Counted from the first letter of the stretch, positions 1 through 62,768 are shown. The stretch: 64,000 nucleotides of DNA from Tethya wilhelma (GCA_964030475.1 CAXIPT010000007.1:3848380-3912379); one strand, 5' to 3'. Numbers and translations are program-made. Notes: a model not told the origin generated them from the letters alone.

Positions 1-510
1 ATTAAACCACAAGTGTGTGGAGTCGTAGCAAGTCTCACTCCCATACTGATACAATCTTTAGCTACAATAACTCTATGCAAAGGATCCATCTACCTGATGG
101 GAGGAATAGCCAGCAAAAAATATTACAATTCATTCTGTCTTGTCAACTGACGGATCTTGTGGCATTCAGTACCTGTGATAAACAATGGTCCTTTGTGCAC
201 TCACACGATGTAACATCAATGCGTGGCTCAAAGAGCTTCCTGACCTACCAGTTAGGCTCTCTACTTGTGTAATAGTTCAAGATCATCTTTTAGCATTGGA
301 GGCACTAATGTACAGAGATACAGTCGTAATGCCAACATATATAGCTACAATCAAGAAAAGAACCAATGGGTTGTATTGCATACATGGCCAGCTAGGTCGC
401 TTGCCTGGCTACAGTTCTCCCTGGCAACAACCTCTTTGTTGTTGGAGGAATCACTGATAGTGGGCAAGAGTACGATGAAACTGAAATTGCTTCAATTGTG
501 AACATATAAT
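1..510 (+). pseudogene. 3' relic of a kinase-Kelch gene
   Basis: The DNA matches the last third of the intact kinase-Kelch genes downstream (compare 3350-3849), covering the final Kelch blades and the conserved C-terminal end. Small insertions and deletions break the frame repeatedly: extra bases near 20-40 (in gtcgtagc and aagtctc), lost bases near 165, and changed spacing near 225. No single frame crosses it. The 5' part lies outside the window, so whether the whole gene is dead cannot be judged, but this end is not a working Kelch domain. Confidence 0.75.
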
Positions 511-800
511 TTTTTGGTAAGACTATCAAACGGCATAATTATTTATACATTATTATACTAGTGGCAATTCTTTCAATGGTTGTTTACATACATACAGAAG
601 GGCTAACTGACTCTAAAGAATCTGAACTTCTCTATTGTGTTTCATTAATTTTGATTTACTGTTAGTAATTTATCAATTTCTAGTCGCTTAACTTGTTACA
701 CTATTAGTTGAAGAATGTGACAGGCAAATTATATGTATAGTACGTACAGGCTGGCCGGCGCAGCTGAAATACCGATTCTAGATAATGCACACTATATCAA

Positions 801-1010
801 TACCGTATACGTAATCAGGAATTTTCGAGGAATAAAATTTTCGCGGAAAGGTGATTGTCAAACTTTCGCAATTTTATTTTCGAGGATCAAACAGCAACAC
901 CCATTAATATTGCAATACGATCCTGAAAATTTCGAGGGTAAAATTTTTGCTGATTGCCTGCAATCCGCAAAAACAGCGAAATTTATACTCTTTGAAAGTT
1001 TCTAGCTACA
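801..1010. mobile_element. Degraded CCGTATA-type MITE
   Basis: It starts with ACCGTATACG and contains the internal strings ATTTTCGAGG and AAAATTTTCGCGGAAAGG. It ends near TTTCTAGCTACAG, a decayed inverted copy of the start. It is clearly the same family as the better preserved copy at 4036-4226. Confidence 0.6.
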
Positions 1011-1539
1011 GACAAATTAAAAACAACTATAGCATAATACTCTGGACATGCCGAGGCTTAATTATGATTTTGATTTCATCACAAACAATCGGCCCATATC
1101 CTTTTCTCCCTCTAATTGCTGTTTTTTAAATTCTTTCTAGCCCCTGGTGGATGGTCCATGAAAATAAATCACTTTATATGAGGCGAAAAAACAACTTATA
1201 CAGCTGACTTTAATTTAGAACTATATACAGTATAGCTAAAAATTTAAGGGGTAAAACCTTTTGCTGATTGCTGATGAGCGACAATAAACACAAAGCTTGC
1301 ACTTCTTGAAACTTTCTAGCCAAAATGGTAGACACAAGACCAACTTCAGTTGGCTTTGGAATAGTATATTGAGTACAACAATAGGTCAATGAATGCATAA
1401 TTATTATCCAAACTATACACAAACTTTACTCCCAAGATCATTGTGACATTATAAAATCACATGCCATCTTACGTATGAATACATGACCATTTAAGTACAC
1501 ACTAGCAGAACACACACACACAGTCACGTAGTCAGTTGT

Positions 1540-1548
1540 TGACCTTTT
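1540..1548 (+). promoter_or_regulatory. TGACCTTTT motif upstream of kinase-Kelch gene
   Basis: TGACCTTTT lies 96 bases before the ATG at 1636. The same string occurs at 5045-5053, 9208-9216 and 14651-14659 before three paralogues, and a variant (AGACCTTTG) at 11131 before another. TGACCT is the reverse complement of the AGGTCA half-site used by nuclear receptors. A role is inference only: the flanks are also related by duplication. Confidence 0.3.
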
Positions 1549-1635
1549 ACTAGTTTCTACGTTACAAAAATTTTTTTGTTTCACATGTGAAAGTTACACA
1601 AAAACATATTGCTTCCAAAATTTGACAGTTAAACT

Positions 1636-3849
1636 ATGGACATACCACAGAAAAAAGGCTATTCTTATAAGTTTGAGGACATTCAAATTTTCAAGGATCA
1701 ACAGCTTGGACATGGAGCTTATGGTGCAGTCTACAAGGCTAAATGTGACACACTGCCTTGTGCTGCTAAGTTGATCTACCCTGTTCTTTTTGGACAAAAT
1801 ACTTCATTACAACAAGTTCCATCTCAAGGCAAGGAACACAGACTACCTCTACAGAGATTTGAAGCTGAATGTCGTTTCCTCAGCCTGATCAAACACCCAA
1901 ACATCGTACAATATCTTGGGACGTACCCTGATCCAGAAACAAATGTACCTGTGCTTTTGATGGAGCTCATGGACGAGAGCCTCACACACTTCCTAGAGAC
2001 ACCACGCAATGCTGTACTGTTTCACACACAAGTCAACATTCTACATGACACAGCATTGGCCATGGCATTTCTACACACCAATGGAATACTACACAGGGAC
2101 TTGTCAAGCAATAACGTCCTCCTAATTGCTGGGAGTCGAGCTAAAGTTACTGACTTTGGAATGTCTACACTGACTGAGTATGCCCATGTGGCCTCACTGA
2201 CTCAGACTCCAGGTACCCCAGCCTACATGCCTCCTGAAGCTCTCAGTAAGCCTCCAAAATACTCAGAAAAGTTGGACTGCTTCAGTTTTGGTGTGCTAAC
2301 TGTTCAAACAATCACTAGAAAGTTTCCAGAGCCAACAGATCAATATCAAGAGAGAGAGCTGTTTGATTCAATGGGAAGAAAAATACAAGCTCATGTTTCA
2401 ATCTCAGAAGTGAAGCGTCGTCAATCTCACATCAGCCTCATCCCTGCAGCCCACCCTCTCCGACCAATTGCACTCGACTGTCTAAAGGACAAAGATAATG
2501 AAAGACCAACAGCTCAACAACTCTGTGAAAGGCTAGAAGAACATAAATCCACCCCTCTGTATGCTTCTAGCATTAGGAGCAAAGGGAAAGACCAACAACC
2601 AAAAATTCAAGATCAACAGCAAACAATTAAAGTAATGGAACAGCGAAATCTTCTACTTAAACTAGAGAACCAACAGCTACAAAGGCAAATTGACCAATTA
2701 CCAAAAAATGAAACACAAAAATCAGAGCAAGACAAGCAACAAACAATAGAAGACCAGCATCAACCAGAAGTTCAACAACACAGAAAAGATCATCAAAATA
2801 AGACAAGTACTTGCGAAAAAATGGCTTCCAAGCATCAACAAGATGAGACAGATGCTGACACTGTTAGACAAATCCAACAGCTTCAAACCCAACTACAACA
2901 ACTGAAATTAAAATTAAAACATCACCAACAGCTCTCTTTCAAATTAACATGGACAAAGAGCCCCAACAAAGCACCTAGTACAATGGTGAGAGGATCATGT
3001 ACTGTAGTGGGAAATATTCTCTATATCAATCCACGTGGTAGTGACAGTGTCCATCAGTTTCAATGTGGCACTTTGCAATCATGGTTGACTTCTCATAAAA
3101 TTTCTCGTACAAACAGTACACTTACAAATATCAATGGAATGCTTACAATAGTCGGAGGAATCTATTCTTCGCATGTGCTAACCAAAAACTTGATTACCCT
3201 CTATGGAACAGAGTGGGTTGAGCTATATCCTTTAATGCCAACAGCAAGGTCTGAAACAACAGTTCTGTCCACCACCACTCATGTGGTTGTCATTGGCGGA
3301 AAGAGGAGTGGTGAACTGCTGAATACCACTGAAATACTCAATATTAAAACTAAGGTGTGGAGCGTAGCAAGCTCACTCCCATATAATACAACTTTAGCTA
3401 CAATAACTTTATGTAAAGGTACCATCTATCTGATGGGAGGAATGACCAGCACAAAAATTAATTACAATTCTATTCTGTCTTGTCAACTGACGGATCTTGT
3501 GGGGCATTCAGTACCTGTTAAACAATGGTCCTTTGCAACCACACGATGTAACCACAATGCGTGGCTCAAACTTCCTGACCTACCAGTTAGGCTCTCTACT
3601 TGTGTAACAGTTCAAGATCATCTTTTAGCCATTGGAGGCACTAATGTTAGAGATAAGTTAATGTCCAATATCATATACCGCTACAATCAAGAAAAGAACC
3701 AATGGGTTGTTTTCAGTTACATGGCCATTGCTAGGTCAGCCTGCCTGGCTACAGTTCTCCCTGGCAACAACCTCTTTGTTGTTGGAGGATTCACTGATAG
3801 TGGGCAAGAGACAGATGAAACTGAAATTGCTTCAATTGTGAACATATAA
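1636..3849 (+). CDS. Protein kinase-Kelch fusion protein (copy A, 737 aa)
   Basis: One uninterrupted frame with no introns. Residues about 13-300 form a protein kinase domain: glycine loop GHGAYG (25-30), lysine in CAAKL (45), HRDLSSNN catalytic loop, DFG, and MPPEA in place of APE. All catalytic residues are present, so it should be active. The HRDLxxxN loop and overall pattern suggest a tyrosine-kinase-like (TKL) serine/threonine kinase. Residues about 310-430 are Gln-rich coiled coil (QQLQRQID heptads). Residues about 435-737 form a Kelch propeller with repeated hydrophobic-GG blade motifs (LTIVGGI, VVVIGGK, IYLMGGM, LLAIGGT, LFVVGGF). The ATG starts directly before the conserved YSYKFE segment shared by all copies. 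It probably phosphorylates a partner held by the propeller; the substrate is unknown. It lies in a tandem family and opposite in strand to PRPF8. Confidence 0.9.
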   Translation: MDIPQKKGYSYKFEDIQIFKDQQLGHGAYGAVYKAKCDTLPCAAKLIYPVLFGQNTSLQQVPSQGKEHRLPLQRFEAECRFLSLIKHPNIVQYLGTYPDPETNVPVLLMELMDESLTHFLETPRNAVLFHTQVNILHDTALAMAFLHTNGILHRDLSSNNVLLIAGSRAKVTDFGMSTLTEYAHVASLTQTPGTPAYMPPEALSKPPKYSEKLDCFSFGVLTVQTITRKFPEPTDQYQERELFDSMGRKIQAHVSISEVKRRQSHISLIPAAHPLRPIALDCLKDKDNERPTAQQLCERLEEHKSTPLYASSIRSKGKDQQPKIQDQQQTIKVMEQRNLLLKLENQQLQRQIDQLPKNETQKSEQDKQQTIEDQHQPEVQQHRKDHQNKTSTCEKMASKHQQDETDADTVRQIQQLQTQLQQLKLKLKHHQQLSFKLTWTKSPNKAPSTMVRGSCTVVGNILYINPRGSDSVHQFQCGTLQSWLTSHKISRTNSTLTNINGMLTIVGGIYSSHVLTKNLITLYGTEWVELYPLMPTARSETTVLSTTTHVVVIGGKRSGELLNTTEILNIKTKVWSVASSLPYNTTLATITLCKGTIYLMGGMTSTKINYNSILSCQLTDLVGHSVPVKQWSFATTRCNHNAWLKLPDLPVRLSTCVTVQDHLLAIGGTNVRDKLMSNIIYRYNQEKNQWVVFSYMAIARSACLATVLPGNNLFVVGGFTDSGQETDETEIASIVNI

Positions 3850-5159
3850 ATTTATTAGTTTAAAAATGACACAATTTAGACGTTATTATTGGTGCATTTT
3901 CACTGGTTATGTGCAAACTTTTAAGATATATAGAGCTAACTAAATTACTATGGTTGTTTCTATTAATATTGCTTTATCTAGTGTGTTTGTCTAATCATGT
4001 GTACAAGATCTATAGTATGACAAAATTTTTGTATACCGTATAGCTAGAAATTTTCGAGGAATAAAATTTTCGCGGAAAGGCAATCTCCAAACTTTTCGCA
4101 ATTTAATTTTCGAGGATCGAGCAGCCCCACCCATATATTGCAATGCAATCCGGAAAATTTTGCGGATCGGCGGTGATCCGCAAAAACAGTGAAATTCATA
4201 CTCCTCGAAAATTTCTAGCTATACGGTACATCTAGTGAAATACAGTGAAATACAATTAATGCATTGTAAAGTGAGACAAAGAACTTGGAGGAGTGTTAAA
4301 ATGAAATAGTTACAGTAAGCACTGAAACTAAGACCATGCCATTTCTGGCTTGTTACATGTACATTACAGTTGTAGCATTGGTCATTCCAAGACAATTCCT
4401 GATTGTATTTCATGACTACTTGTAGTGGTGATGTAAATGGTTGCATAGTGAAACCCATCACATGACAGTCAGTTTACAATACGGACTTATCAGGGGCATA
4501 TCTAGCATAGGGCTGAGTGAGCCCCCCCCCTTTCCAGCTCACCAGAAGTGTAGATTATTAACTGCAATACAGTATTATAGTGCAAAAACTACTATAAGCA
4601 AAGACATTGCAAATCAAAGGCCAACTCTTTTTGAGCTAAAAACTACATTTTCCACAAGCTATAAGGCTTATAAATTTGCCAAATTTCGATTGCTACTGGG
4701 AGTGCAGCGATTACAGCCCAGAGGTCAAAGAATTGATCACGTGCACAAAACTGCGGGCATATTTGATCAGCTTCTCCTTTAGCAAAATCCTGGGGACGCT
4801 CCCTACTTATGAAGACCACTATAACACTAATTTTAATTAGTATTAATTGCTAACTCTAATCCGATCTATAGCCTCTGTGCAAAACAATGCTAATTAAGCT
4901 AGCAAAGGCCCTGCATGGGATTGAGGTCATTCTGAGGATTATTGTACTCACACAATCACATGACATGCCATTTATGACTACATAACCTTTTAGAACATCA
5001 GCAGTAGACATGCAAAACGAGTAGATGGTATATATGTAGATCTTTGACCTTTTATTTTTAATAAAAAGGTTTTGCTTCAACTTCATATTGCTGTTAATTA
5101 CAAGTTTCAAGCTAGAACACAAAAACTTCAGCTAAAATTTAACATTTACAATCATAAGT
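3850..5159. other. Intergenic, with TIR elements
   Basis: It contains the MITE at 4036-4226 and a likely second insertion at about 4487-4800 that begins CAGGGGCATATCTAG and ends GGGGACGCTCCCTA, with ACTTAT on both sides. The remaining sequence (3864-3990, 4375-4460, 4872-4960) is repeated at 24493-25430. No gene is seen. Confidence 0.45.
4036..4226. mobile_element. MITE with CCGTATAGCTAG inverted ends
   Basis: The ends are good inverted repeats: CCGTATAGCTAGAAATTTTC at the left and the inverse (GAAAATTTCTAGCTATACGG) at the right. The element is about 191 bp and flanked by TA on both sides, as expected of Tc1/mariner-type transposition. It has no coding capacity. Relatives occur at 801-1010, about 8930-9092, 62368-62575 and 62902 onward. 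Confidence 0.8.
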
Positions 5160-7229
5160 ATGGAAAGAACAAAAAGAGAAGACTATTCTTACAAGTTTGA
5201 AAAAATTCAAATCTTCAAGGATCAACAGCTTGGACATGGAGCTTATGGTGCAGTCTACAAGGCTAAGTGTGATACACTGCCTTGTGCTGCCAAGTTGATC
5301 TACCCTGTTCTTTTTGGTCAAGATACTTCATTACAACAAGTTCCATCTCAAGGCAAGGAACACAGACTACCTCTACAGAGATTTGAAGCTGAATGTCGTT
5401 TCCTCAGCCTGATCAAACACCCAAATATCGTACAATATCTCGGAACATATCATGATCCAGAAACTAATGTACCTGTGCTTCTAATGGAGCTCATGGACGA
5501 GAGCCTCACCCACTTCCTAGAAACACCACACAATGCTGTACTGTTTCACACACAAGTCAACATTCTACACGACACAGCATTGGCCCTGGCATTTCTACAC
5601 ACTAATGGAATATTACACAGGGACTTGTCAAGCAATAATGTCCTTCTAATTGCTGGGAGTCGAGCTAAAGTCACTGACTTTGGAATGTCTACACTGACTG
5701 AGTACGCCCATGTGGCCTCATTGACTCAGACTCCAGGTACCCCAGTCTACATGCCTCCTGAAGCTCTCAGCAAGCCTCCAAAATATTCTGAGAAATTGGA
5801 TTGCTTTAGTTTTGGAGTACTCACTGTTCAAGCCATTACACGAGAATTTCCACAGCCAACAGATCAGTTACAAGCTAAAGAAATGTTTGACTCTGAAGGA
5901 AAAAAAGCTAGAGTGTATGTACAAATTTCTGAACTGGAACGTCGTCAATCTCACATCAGCCTCATCCCTGCAGCCCACCCTCTCCGACCAATAGCACTCG
6001 ACTGTCTAAAGGACAATGATATTGAAAGACCAACAGCTCAACAACTTTGTGAAAGGCTAGAAGAACTTAAATCCACCCCTCTGTATGCTTCCAGCATTGG
6101 CCAGATCAGAGATAGAGACCTCCTAGTACAATCACAAGGAGAAACCACTTGTGACAAAGAGAAACAAATGCCAGATCAACAACAAATAATTCAAGACCTA
6201 CAGCAAACGATTAGAGAAAAGGAACAAGAAATTACGCTCCTCAAAGAAGAAAACCAACAGCTACAAAGGCAAATTGACCAACCACCACAAGATACAATAG
6301 AAAAACCAAAACCAGACCATCAGAGAAAACAGCCATTCAAACTAATGTGGACAAAGAGCCCTAACAACGCACCTAGTACAATGAAGAGAGGATCATGTAC
6401 TGTACTAGGAAATACCCTCTACATCAATAGTCTGAAAGTTTATGAGTTTCAATGCGGCATTTTGAAATGGACAACTTCCTTTAAAATTTCTTATACAAAC
6501 AGCACACTGACCACTATCAATGAAACACTTACAACAGTGGGAGGAATCGATTATCTTTATAATTGTAATAACAAGTTGATCACCTTCAATGGACAAAGAT
6601 GGCTTGAACTATATCCTCCAATGCCAACAGCTAGGTCTCACACATCAGTTCTCTCCACCACCACTCATGTGGTTGTCATTGGTGGAAAGAAGAATGGTGA
6701 GCTGCTCAATACCACTGAAATACTCAATATTGAAACCAAGGTGTGGAGTGTAGCAAGCCCACTACCATACTGTACAAGTTTAGCTACAATAGCACTATGC
6801 AAAGGAACCATCTATCTAATGGGAGGAGCAACCGACACAGAATTCAATTACATTCTGTCTTGTCAACTGACATATCTTGTGGAGCATTCAGTACCTGTGA
6901 AAAAATGGTCCTTTACAACCACACAATGCAAATATAATTTATGGCTCAGACTTCCTGACCCACCAGTTAGGCTTTCTACTTGTGTAACAGTTGAAGATCA
7001 TCTTTTAGCCATTGGAGGCACTTGTGCAATAGATAACTTGAGATCAAATGTCATATACCGCTATGATCAAAAAAGGAACCAATGGGTTGTCATTAGCAAC
7101 CTGGCCACAGCTAGGTCAGCCTGCCTGGCTACAGTTCTCCCTGGCAACAACCTCTTTGTTGTTGGAGGAATCACTGGCATTGGGCAAGAGACAGATGAAA
7201 CTGAAATTGCTTCAATTGATAACATATAA
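5160..7229 (+). CDS. Protein kinase-Kelch fusion protein (copy B, 689 aa)
   Basis: Same intronless architecture as the copy at 1636. The kinase domain is at about 13-300 (GHGAYG, CAAKL, HRDLSSNN, DFGMSTL, MPPEAL), followed by a shorter coiled-coil linker (about 320-390) and a Kelch propeller from about 393 to the end. It is the shortest intact member because about 45 linker residues are missing relative to copy A. The N-terminus (MERTKRED) differs from the MDxPQ start of the others. The kinase core is nearly identical at DNA level to the other copies, while the first two Kelch blades differ most. TGACCTTTT lies 115 bases upstream. Confidence 0.9.
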   Translation: MERTKREDYSYKFEKIQIFKDQQLGHGAYGAVYKAKCDTLPCAAKLIYPVLFGQDTSLQQVPSQGKEHRLPLQRFEAECRFLSLIKHPNIVQYLGTYHDPETNVPVLLMELMDESLTHFLETPHNAVLFHTQVNILHDTALALAFLHTNGILHRDLSSNNVLLIAGSRAKVTDFGMSTLTEYAHVASLTQTPGTPVYMPPEALSKPPKYSEKLDCFSFGVLTVQAITREFPQPTDQLQAKEMFDSEGKKARVYVQISELERRQSHISLIPAAHPLRPIALDCLKDNDIERPTAQQLCERLEELKSTPLYASSIGQIRDRDLLVQSQGETTCDKEKQMPDQQQIIQDLQQTIREKEQEITLLKEENQQLQRQIDQPPQDTIEKPKPDHQRKQPFKLMWTKSPNNAPSTMKRGSCTVLGNTLYINSLKVYEFQCGILKWTTSFKISYTNSTLTTINETLTTVGGIDYLYNCNNKLITFNGQRWLELYPPMPTARSHTSVLSTTTHVVVIGGKKNGELLNTTEILNIETKVWSVASPLPYCTSLATIALCKGTIYLMGGATDTEFNYILSCQLTYLVEHSVPVKKWSFTTTQCKYNLWLRLPDPPVRLSTCVTVEDHLLAIGGTCAIDNLRSNVIYRYDQKRNQWVVISNLATARSACLATVLPGNNLFVVGGITGIGQETDETEIASIDNI

Positions 7230-7674
7230 AATTATTCAATAGTCTAACACAATGACACAAATTATAAATTACTTTACTATTTGAGTGGTATTTTTCACTA
7301 GTTGCATGTCCTTGAATTACTGTAGTTATTTCCAGTGTGTACAAAAAAAAATATTACCGTTTCAAGTATTGTGTGTTGTGTGATTTGTGTATACAGTATG
7401 ACATAAACTGTCCTATACGTAACATTGTTCCTGCACTTTTATCTGTGTAATTTTTCCTATTCTCAATTTTTGGGTAAAATTTAGTGCTTGGCTTTTTGAT
7501 GTACATTACCAGGTTAACAGCTAAAATGATGTCATACAAAATTTACAGGAAAAGCACCAAGTAGACAAGAATTGTGCTTGCATGTGCACTGCATGCATAA
7601 CATAATATTATGATTATAGATACTACATGCCCACTTACCTGCACTCTCCCCCCCTACACCCACACCCACACTCA

Positions 7675-58108
<50,434 letters not shown>

Positions 58109-58970
58109 CTGCATAAGTGTGTGTGCAGAGAGAGAGAGTGCAACAGACACAATAATATACGAAGTGGACTAAACGTAATAAGATTTGGTAAAAATTTAAA
58201 ACTAGTATACAAAATTCTCGTTGCACAATACTTTCATGAATATGTGACTGGACCATATCCCAAAAAATTTTCTTCATGCACTGTAAATTTTGAAGCCTTA
58301 TATGAGTGACATACACATACAATACATAGATTGTTGATTCACGAAATGAGTTCTAAATAGCAAAAACAGGCTTTTCACAAATTTTTTGTGCCATGAAAAT
58401 CTAAAGGCCATAATATACATTTGTATATTTTGTGTGCAATCCTTATCAAACCAACTGTGACAAGAAAGAAATTTAATGGCAAAGATTTCCCAACCTTCTA
58501 TTAAGCACATATAAACGCATGATTACTCATTATATTCTTGATGACAATCAAACAGACCATCTACACTACATAGTGCTGTGACACAAGCCACAATATACAG
58601 GTACATGGTACGTACAGAACAGCAATATATCAATGATTCAACAACACGTCCCACTTATCTACTAACTGGCTATTTAGAAGTTGACTAGAGAGGTCCTAAA
58701 CCCATTAGTTGTAGCATTCCTTATTCTAGGCGTATGCTGTCAGGTATGAAGTTTTACCGGTAGTACCAGTTCAATAAATAATTACGTCCCCGCCAAGATC
58801 AATTATAGTACATCACTATATACATGCTGTACGTAAGTTAGAGTACGTGTACACTCACTGACTGGTCTAAGACTCAGAAAATTACAGTAGAGCAAAAACG
58901 TAAACGTGTGCATGTTGCAGCTGCAAAAGGTTGTAGCCAGAGAGTGATTTATACAGCGACCATCATCAAG

Positions 58971-59250
58971 ATGACTGACAAGCACACAAAGAAAGTATTC
59001 CATGGACTAGCTACAAGAGATGGATCACCACTTCTAAGGAATGAGATCAGTGACTCTCAATATGAAGGTGAACAAGCTAAAAAAAAAAACAACAACTGCA
59101 CACTGGAGTTAGCACAGTCTATTCACAATTGTATACATTCACACAGAAATGGAAAAATCAACAACTGCTGTAGAAGAGCCACCACGATATGCGACTGTAA
59201 TGTCAGGTATTAATGTAAAATTGTAATAGCAATCTGGTCCCGAAGTGGAA

Positions 59251-59287
<37 letters not shown>

Positions 59288-60029
59288 TGTGTGTGTGTAT
59301 GTGTATATGTGTGTGTGCACATGTGTGGCAAATCAACTGCTACAAAATGTGTGTGTATGTCTACTTTGCTCTATTCAACAGGATACAACTCCAACATTGC
59401 CTACATTAATACAAAACCAGTAGGAGCTATACGTACGCTGATACACAAGCCTTACATAAGATTGCCAGTCCAGAACAATGAGCAACTTATTGTAAGGACT
59501 GTACATATAACTACACACTATTGAACTCCTAATTCATTGGACATAGGTTGTGAAGAAATCCCCAAACCATGATGTTGGAGGAAAATATTTTAAGCTCAGC
59601 TTAATTTTGGTGTGTGTGTCCCTCGTCACTCTTCAGCTTCCTACTCTCATGTGTCTCCTCCCTGCGTTCACACTAAGTATGGATGTAAGTACTAACCCAA
59701 GCTTGAAACAAGAGTGCAGACGGTTACCAAGAAGGATGTAAAGTAGTTACACTTTTTTTTAGCTGAAGCTTGATACAGTATGTAGAGCTAGTCCTTAAGC
59801 TCCGCTACTTGTGTATATTACACATGTGTGTAACTCATCTATTCCCATGCAGGCCAGAGACTACAAAAAAGCTGGTCACTTGGTGAAAGCAAGGAGATAT
59901 GACGAGTATTCAATGTATTTCCTCATGCCAGGTGTTATATGCTTCATCATAATGGTTGGGCTTGGAGGAGTTGCAGCCGTTGGTGGAATAATTTTTGGCC
60001 TCATTACTGTATGTAGTTATACAGGATAA
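58971..60029 (+). CDS. CD225/dispanin-type membrane protein, copy 2
   Basis: Exons 58971-59067, 59147-59206, 59382-59491, 59547-59684, 59853-60029, with lengths 97, 60, 110, 138 and 177 bp identical to copy 1. All introns are GT-AG, and the exon 4 donor is the uninterrupted GAT/gtaagt. The protein begins MTDKHTKKVFHGLATRDG and ends FGLITVCSYTG. Exon 4 has HDVGG where copy 1 has HNVGG, and exon 5 has HLVKARRYDEYSMYFLMPG. This is the cleanest of the three copies and best defines the gene model. Intron 2 carries a GT microsatellite. It is antisense to PRPF8. Confidence 0.75.
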
Positions 60030-61247
60030 GGAACCATATAAACTTTGTACAATGATAATGCACATACATACAGTATTTTACTTTGGAATGGAGAGTCAAT
60101 TAAAAAATGTACACAATATACACTTATGTGACATTTGATGCTACAATACACATACATGTACAAATTTATTAATCTTTTTGTTTGTGGAAATACTAAATCA
60201 TGTTATACAGCTAAGATCTGAAGCTTTTGTGCTTCTCTGAGTGCTTGGCCTTGAGACCACACCAATATACTGAACACATGGTATGCATTAATTAGAGATA
60301 ACGTATAGCTTGGATATAAAGCAAGGCCAGCACAAACAGTCTTATCACTAAGTCTCGTAATGCTGTCAATGAAGTGCCGATGGTTGGTGCTTTCATATAT
60401 TTTGTATAAAGTACTGTAGATTTCTGACACTAAATACAGTATGTGAATAAACAATGCTCTAACTGCAAGCGTAACTATTGGTGGCTTCTACATGTACATT
60501 GACAAATCTAAACAAATTTATTTCCTGGGTGTACAGCTAGGCTATATAAGAGCTGATGTAGCAATATCGGGCCTCAATCACAATGCCATTTATACATGAG
60601 TAAGTACGTCGATCAACTTTTCAATGCAACGTACTACAACTGACATACTGTACTTATTCCAGGTACACCTTAACTGCTACGACAGTGGCTCTGAGGGTAT
60701 TAATGGTATAGTGTAAATTGTGGTCATTTTAGCCAGCATTTAAATTGTTGTTAGTAAATGTATACACATCTGTATGAATATAATGTCTTTTACAGTATCA
60801 ATGTATGACTACTTATTATACTTGATGACAATCAAACAGAACATCTACGCTACGTAGTGCTGTTGACACAAGCCACAAGACACACACATACAGGACAGCA
60901 ATATATCTGTGAATCAACAACATGCCCCACTTATCTACTAACTGGCTATTTAGAAGTTGACAAGAGAGGTCCTAGACCTATTAGGATAGCATTCCTTACT
61001 CTAGGTGTATGCTGTCAGGTATGAAGTTTTACCGGTAATACCAGTTCAATTGTGTTCCGTGCCAAAGTCAACTAAAGTACATCACTATAATATACATGCT
61101 GTATGTAAGTTACAGTACATGTACAATTACTGACTGCAATGGTTAAAGACTCAGAAAATTACAGTACAGCAAAAATGTCAACGTGTGCATTATGCAGCTG
61201 CAAAAGGTTGTAGCCACAGAGTGATTTATACAGTGACTATCATCAAG
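60030..61247. other. Spacer with start of the third duplication unit
   Basis: 60050-60780 is unique and AT-rich. From about 60795 the sequence again follows 54210/58530 (ACTACTTATTATACTTGATGACA, then CATCTACGCTACGTAGTGCTG) up to the third CD225 gene. No PRPF8 exon is present in this unit. Confidence 0.5.
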
Positions 61248-61527
61248 ATGACTGACAAGCACACAGTGGAGGTTAGCCCTGGGCTAGCCACAAGCTATGG
61301 ATCACCACTTCTAAGGAATGAGATCAGTGACTCTCAATATGAAGGTGAACAAGCTGGAAAAAAAAAACTCACTATAGTATTGCACACTAAGCTACTAGGA
61401 ACTGTATACATTCACACAGAAATGGAAACATCAGCAACTGCTGTAGAAGAGCCACCACAATATCCCGCTGTAATGTCAGGTACTAATATAAAATTTCAAA
61501 AGCAATCTGGGCACAAAGTGTGCATGA

Positions 61528-61568
<41 letters not shown>

Positions 61569-62768
61569 TGTGGAAAATATACTGAAATGTGTGTGTATGT
61601 CTACTCTGCTCTATTCAACAGGACACAACCCCAACATTGCCTGCATTGATACAAGACCAGTAGGAGCTATTCATGAAGGTACACAGATAAACCAGCCTCA
61701 CGTAAGATCGTCAGTCCAAAACAATCAGCAAGTTATTGTAAGTAGTGTCCACCACAACATGTACAACTGAAGTCCATCTAGTTTGAGAATGCCACCTGAA
61801 GCGAAATAATGAGATTCATGCAATACTTTTCTTATGGGACAAAATAGCTGACTTTTGACTGGTAAGGTGCACATAGGAGGCTGGAAAAGCAATCAAAAAA
61901 AACAGGGAGAATGAGCACTTTCCAATGGTGCCTGAAATTTTTAAATCTGTTGGATATTTAGAAAGTATTTCAATTTTTTTCTAGAGGCACTCTCAAACCA
62001 GATGGACTTTATACATATAAACACACTATTTAACTCCTAATTCACTGGACATAGGTTGTAAAGAGACCCTCAGAGCACAATGTTGGAGGAAAATATTTTA
62101 AGGTCAGCTTAGTTTTGGTGTGTATGTCCCTCATCTCTCTTCAGATTCCTACTCTCATGTGTCTCCTCACTGCTTTGGTACTAAGTGCGCAGGTAAGTAC
62201 TGTAACTCAAGCTTGACACAGAGTGCAGAGGTTTACCAAGAAGGGATGATTTGTGTAGCTACTGTTCTTTAGTTGAAGCTTGATATAGTCAGTATGTACA
62301 GTCCTTAAGCTCCACTACTTGTTATACTACAATGTATGGTCTATAGGCTACACATGTAACTCGTATACCGTATAGCGAGAAATTTTCGCGGGGGAAAATT
62401 TTTGCGTTTTTGTCATGAATAGAAATTTGCGGGGAAAATTTTCGTGGATTACGTCTCAACATTACATGACGACCACATATCTTACAAATTTTGTGGAGGA
62501 AAATTTTTTCGAGAAAAGCTGCCAAACCGCGAAATTAGCAAAAATTTTCCCCCACGAAAATTTCCCGCTATACAGTATTCCTATACAGGCCAGAGACTAC
62601 AAAAAAGCTGGTGACTTGACGAAAGCGAAGAAATACGACAAATATTCATTGTACTTCCTCGTGCCAGGTGGTATATGCTACATTACAGTGGTTTGCTTAA
62701 TTGCACTTGGAGTATTTGGAACAGTTGGTGGACTGATAATTTATTTTCTTACTCTTTATTGTAGGTAG
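61248..62768 (+). CDS. CD225/dispanin-type membrane protein, copy 3
   Basis: Exons 61248-61344, 61420-61479, 61622-61737, 62055-62192, 62589-62768. Same structure as the other copies, with exon 3 longer by two codons (HEGTQINQPHVR). More diverged: MTDKHTVEVSPGLATSYG, METSATAVEEPPQYPAV, VSLVLVCMSLISLQIPTL, ARDYKKAGDLTKAKKYDKY. The last membrane segment differs most (ITVVCLIALGVFGTVGG) and the C-terminus is FLTLYCR, not VCSYTG. The older divergence agrees with the missing PRPF8 exon in this unit. A MITE sits in the last intron. Confidence 0.72.
62368..62575. mobile_element. CCGTATAGCG-type MITE in CD225 copy 3 last intron
   Basis: Left CCGTATAGCGAGAAATTTTC and right GAAAATTTCCCGCTATACAG are inverted with few mismatches, with TA on both sides. 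A second, broken copy begins at 62902. Confidence 0.8.

Larger units (their letters stand above)
511..1635. other. Intergenic, with one degenerate TIR element
   Basis: No coding sequence is seen. The stretch 640-720 (3' flank of the relic) is repeated almost intact at 23360-23440, beyond the large transposon. About 801-1010 holds a degraded copy of the small element seen intact at 4036-4226. A TGACCTTTT motif at 1540-1548 precedes the next gene. Confidence 0.5.
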